Shown piece by piece: positions 21,892 to 22,993 of a stretch of DNA of 22,993 bases; position 1 is the first letter of the stretch; every line of letters begins with the position of its first letter. The stretch covers positions 1 to 22,993 of the forward strand of contig JACRFM010000067.1 of assembly GCA_016234305.1 (NCBI GenBank). The letters are read 5' to 3'. A program made the translations under genes and the position numbers. The stretch is from Candidatus Kerfeldbacteria bacterium (lineage in GTDB: Bacteria; Patescibacteriota; Patescibacteriia; Veblenbacterales; UBA10138). Under the pieces are notes generated by a model. The model was not told the origin of the DNA and did no database searches. It saw nothing but the letters and a program-made list of their open reading frames with translations.

Positions 21892-21920
21892 TTGACAAAA
21901 TCAAATTTAAGGAGTATATT
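21892..21920 (+). promoter_or_regulatory. Promoter of the 148-aa membrane protein gene
   Basis: TTGACA (21892-21897) and TATATT (21915-21920) have exact 17-base spacing. The start is predicted near 21927, which leaves a ~49-base purine-rich leader ending in the AAAAGGGA Shine-Dalgarno region. It is divergent from the minus-strand promoter about 125 bases away. Confidence 0.75.
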
Positions 21921-21975
21921 AAATAGTTAAAAAAAATAAAAATAATAAAAACAAAAACAACCAAAAGGGATTAAA

Positions 21976-22422
21976 ATGAAAAAGCTAATTAAAAAATTGC
22001 TTTGCATGCCTCTTTTTCTGGTTAGTTTGTTCTTCACAGTTGATTTGTTGGTTTTTTTAAGAAACAAATTAGCTGATGAACCAATTGGTCATGAATCAGC
22101 GCCGTGGCAGTCGTTGTTGGAAATTATTGGTCTCCCCTCTGTTCTCGATTGGTTTATTCTTGTGATTATAGTTGCCTGTTTATATCCGGTAACTCGTGGG
22201 TGGATTTTGGAAGGATTATCCAGCTGGGCGTGGGTACTGTCTAGATTGTTTGATTTACTGATGTATGTCTTTGGTGGATTGTTTGTAATTTTCTATTCGT
22301 TTGCTTGGTTAAGTAAGCGAGTAAAGAATTTCTTAATCAAGACAAAAGAAACTGCCGAAGAGGCCAAAAAAGATAAGATTAACTATTTTGCCCAAATAAA
22401 AACCGTTTTTCAAGGTTTATAG
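21976..22422 (+). CDS. Small membrane protein of unknown function, three helices
   Basis: A 148-residue basic membrane protein. Hydrophobic segments lie at about residues 9-30 (MPLFLVSLFFTVDLLVFL), 58-72 (WFILVIIVACLY) and 87-108 (RLFDLLMYVFGGLFVIFYSF), followed by a Lys/Glu-rich cytoplasmic tail. The start is fixed by AAGGGA 7 bases before the ATG. It has its own promoter and its own terminator, so it is a single-gene unit. No family is recognised. Its leader and first codons are nearly identical to those of the minus-strand gene ending at 22614, which suggests common regulation or origin. Confidence 0.8.
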   Translation: MKKLIKKLLCMPLFLVSLFFTVDLLVFLRNKLADEPIGHESAPWQSLLEIIGLPSVLDWFILVIIVACLYPVTRGWILEGLSSWAWVLSRLFDLLMYVFGGLFVIFYSFAWLSKRVKNFLIKTKETAEEAKKDKINYFAQIKTVFQGL

Positions 22423-22438
22423 TTATTTCAAAAGATTT

Positions 22439-22484
22439 GAAGCCGCACCGTTTATCAATTACTCTGGTCGCGGCTTCTTTTATT
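22439..22484 (+). terminator. Rho-independent terminator of the 148-aa gene
   Basis: GAAGCCGC (22439-22446) pairs with GCGGCTTC (22470-22477). ACC/GGT extends the stem inward past a one-base bulge. TTTTATTTT follows. Confidence 0.85.
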
Positions 22485-22579
22485 TTAAAAAACATTTTAG
22501 CTGTTGTGTTTTTAAAATATATCTATCTTGATAAACAATTAGACAAGTCGTAAGGTCATTACATAAATAATATATAAAA

Positions 22580-22615
22580 AACCAGTGCAGGGGATTATTA
22601 GGAAATGCACTGGTT
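22580..22615 (-). terminator. Terminator of the last minus-strand gene
   Basis: A perfect 10-bp stem (22580-22589 against 22606-22615) around a 16-base loop. Read on the minus strand it is followed by TTTTTATATATT. It overlaps the stop codon of the gene at 22614-22823. The stretch 22485-22579 between this and the facing terminator is AT-rich and shows no gene. Confidence 0.75.
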
Positions 22616-22823
22616 AAACATTCTTAGGCTCTTCTTCATCTTCTTCTGGTAAGAGACAAAACATTTTTTTAAAACTACACCAGATTCTTTTTATTTTAGA
22701 AGGGCGGCCTTGGTTTTGTCTGGTTAAAATAAACCAGACTATGCCTACAACCACAATGGCCATTAATAGGGCGAGGATTATTAGTATGCCTGTAAATGGT
22801 AGATAGTTTTCTATGTATTTCAT
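22614..22823 (-). CDS. Very small membrane protein of unknown function
   Basis: A 69-residue protein from the ATG at 22823, preceded by AAAAGGAATTAAA, a clear Shine-Dalgarno sequence. A longer frame from GTG 22847 would put that sequence inside the gene and is rejected. One membrane helix covers about residues 10-34 (TGILIILALLMAIVVVGIVW). A basic segment follows (RQNQGRPSKIKRIW) and then an acidic tail (LPEEDEEEPKNV). TTGACA on the minus strand (22877-22872) could be its -35 box, but the -10 (CAAGAT) is poor. The -35 straddles the edge of the terminal palindrome. Confidence 0.7.
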   Translation of the reverse strand: MKYIENYLPFTGILIILALLMAIVVVGIVWFILTRQNQGRPSKIKRIWCSFKKMFCLLPEEDEEEPKNV

Positions 22824-22873
22824 TTTAATTCCTTTTCCTTTTGCCACTATCTTGGTTTAATTTTGTCTTTTTG

Positions 22874-22993
22874 TCAACCTTAATAATAATTATCCTTTAT
22901 CTCATTTCCATTTATCAACTACTTCACTGCTTCGAAGCAGTGAAGTAGTTGATAAATGGAAATGAGATAAAGGATAATTATTATTAAGGTTGA
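22874..22993. repeat. Perfect 120-bp palindrome at the window end
   Basis: Bases 22874-22933 are the exact reverse complement of 22934-22993, with no loop; the axis falls in the middle of TTCGAA. The window ends exactly at the last paired base, so the true repeat may be longer. It contains no gene. It could be a contig end at an inverted repeat, an amplification fold-back artefact, or a real hairpin end. Confidence 0.95.

Noticed and set aside
19690..21975. Insertion sequence with transposase around the REP-like repeats
   Set aside because: No transposase, integrase or recombinase frame is present on either strand.
22824..22847. GTG start for the last minus-strand gene
   Set aside because: It would place the clear Shine-Dalgarno sequence inside the coding region; ATG 22823 is properly spaced.
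1..22993. CRISPR array
   Set aside because: No regularly spaced direct repeats with unique spacers are present; the repeats seen are palindromic and irregular.

Overview
The window looks like a piece of a Candidate Phyla Radiation (Patescibacteria, probably Parcubacteria-like) genome. This is inference from gene content: a DUF2723-type membrane glycosyltransferase, a compact cluster of prepilin peptidase and four pseudopilin-like genes, ligA, gatC-gatA without gatB beside them, a DedA protein, two membrane-anchored DsbA-like thiol oxidoreductases and lgt. Genes are tightly packed. In the left 19.7 kb the start codons have almost no Shine-Dalgarno sequence; they sit in AT-rich contexts such as AACTTATG. 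No marker that would fix the lineage (rRNA, ribosomal proteins) is present.

Layout. 1-79 is the 3' tail of a gene cut by the window edge, closed by a terminator (95-132). 168-2027 is the DUF2723 protein. 2250-7919 is one same-strand block: prepilin peptidase, GspH/FimT-like, PilV/GspI-like, PilW/GspJ-like and PilX-like minor pilins, then NAD-dependent DNA ligase. 8154-10482 is gatC-gatA-dedA. 10656-12052 is a pair of DsbA-like proteins ended by a strong terminator. 12222-13010 is lgt. 13014-13500 holds a perfect palindrome, a tRNA-Asp(GTC) gene with an unusually long extended acceptor stem, and a second broken tRNA-like structure sharing sequence with it.

13682-19687 is a same-strand cassette of three genes with no assigned product, behind a perfect TTGACA-N17-TATAAT promoter: an 834-aa soluble protein whose middle carries a degenerate DHH-phosphoesterase-like motif series, a 114-aa helical acidic protein, and a 1036-aa soluble protein ending in a short repeated acidic/basic helical tail. 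This is the best candidate for an undescribed system here, although its function cannot be read from the sequence.

19700-22993 changes character. It is AT-rich and full of palindromic REP-like repeats. Its four small genes (coiled-coil membrane protein, secreted beta-rich protein, two small membrane proteins) have clear Shine-Dalgarno sequences and classical promoters. The window ends inside a perfect 120-bp palindrome (22874-22993).

Other notable structure: an in-frame ~105-bp insertion with inverted repeats that duplicates the Gly-Phe-Thr cleavage-site codons in the PilW/GspJ-like prepilin, and simple-sequence inverted repeats filling several of the intergenic spacers.
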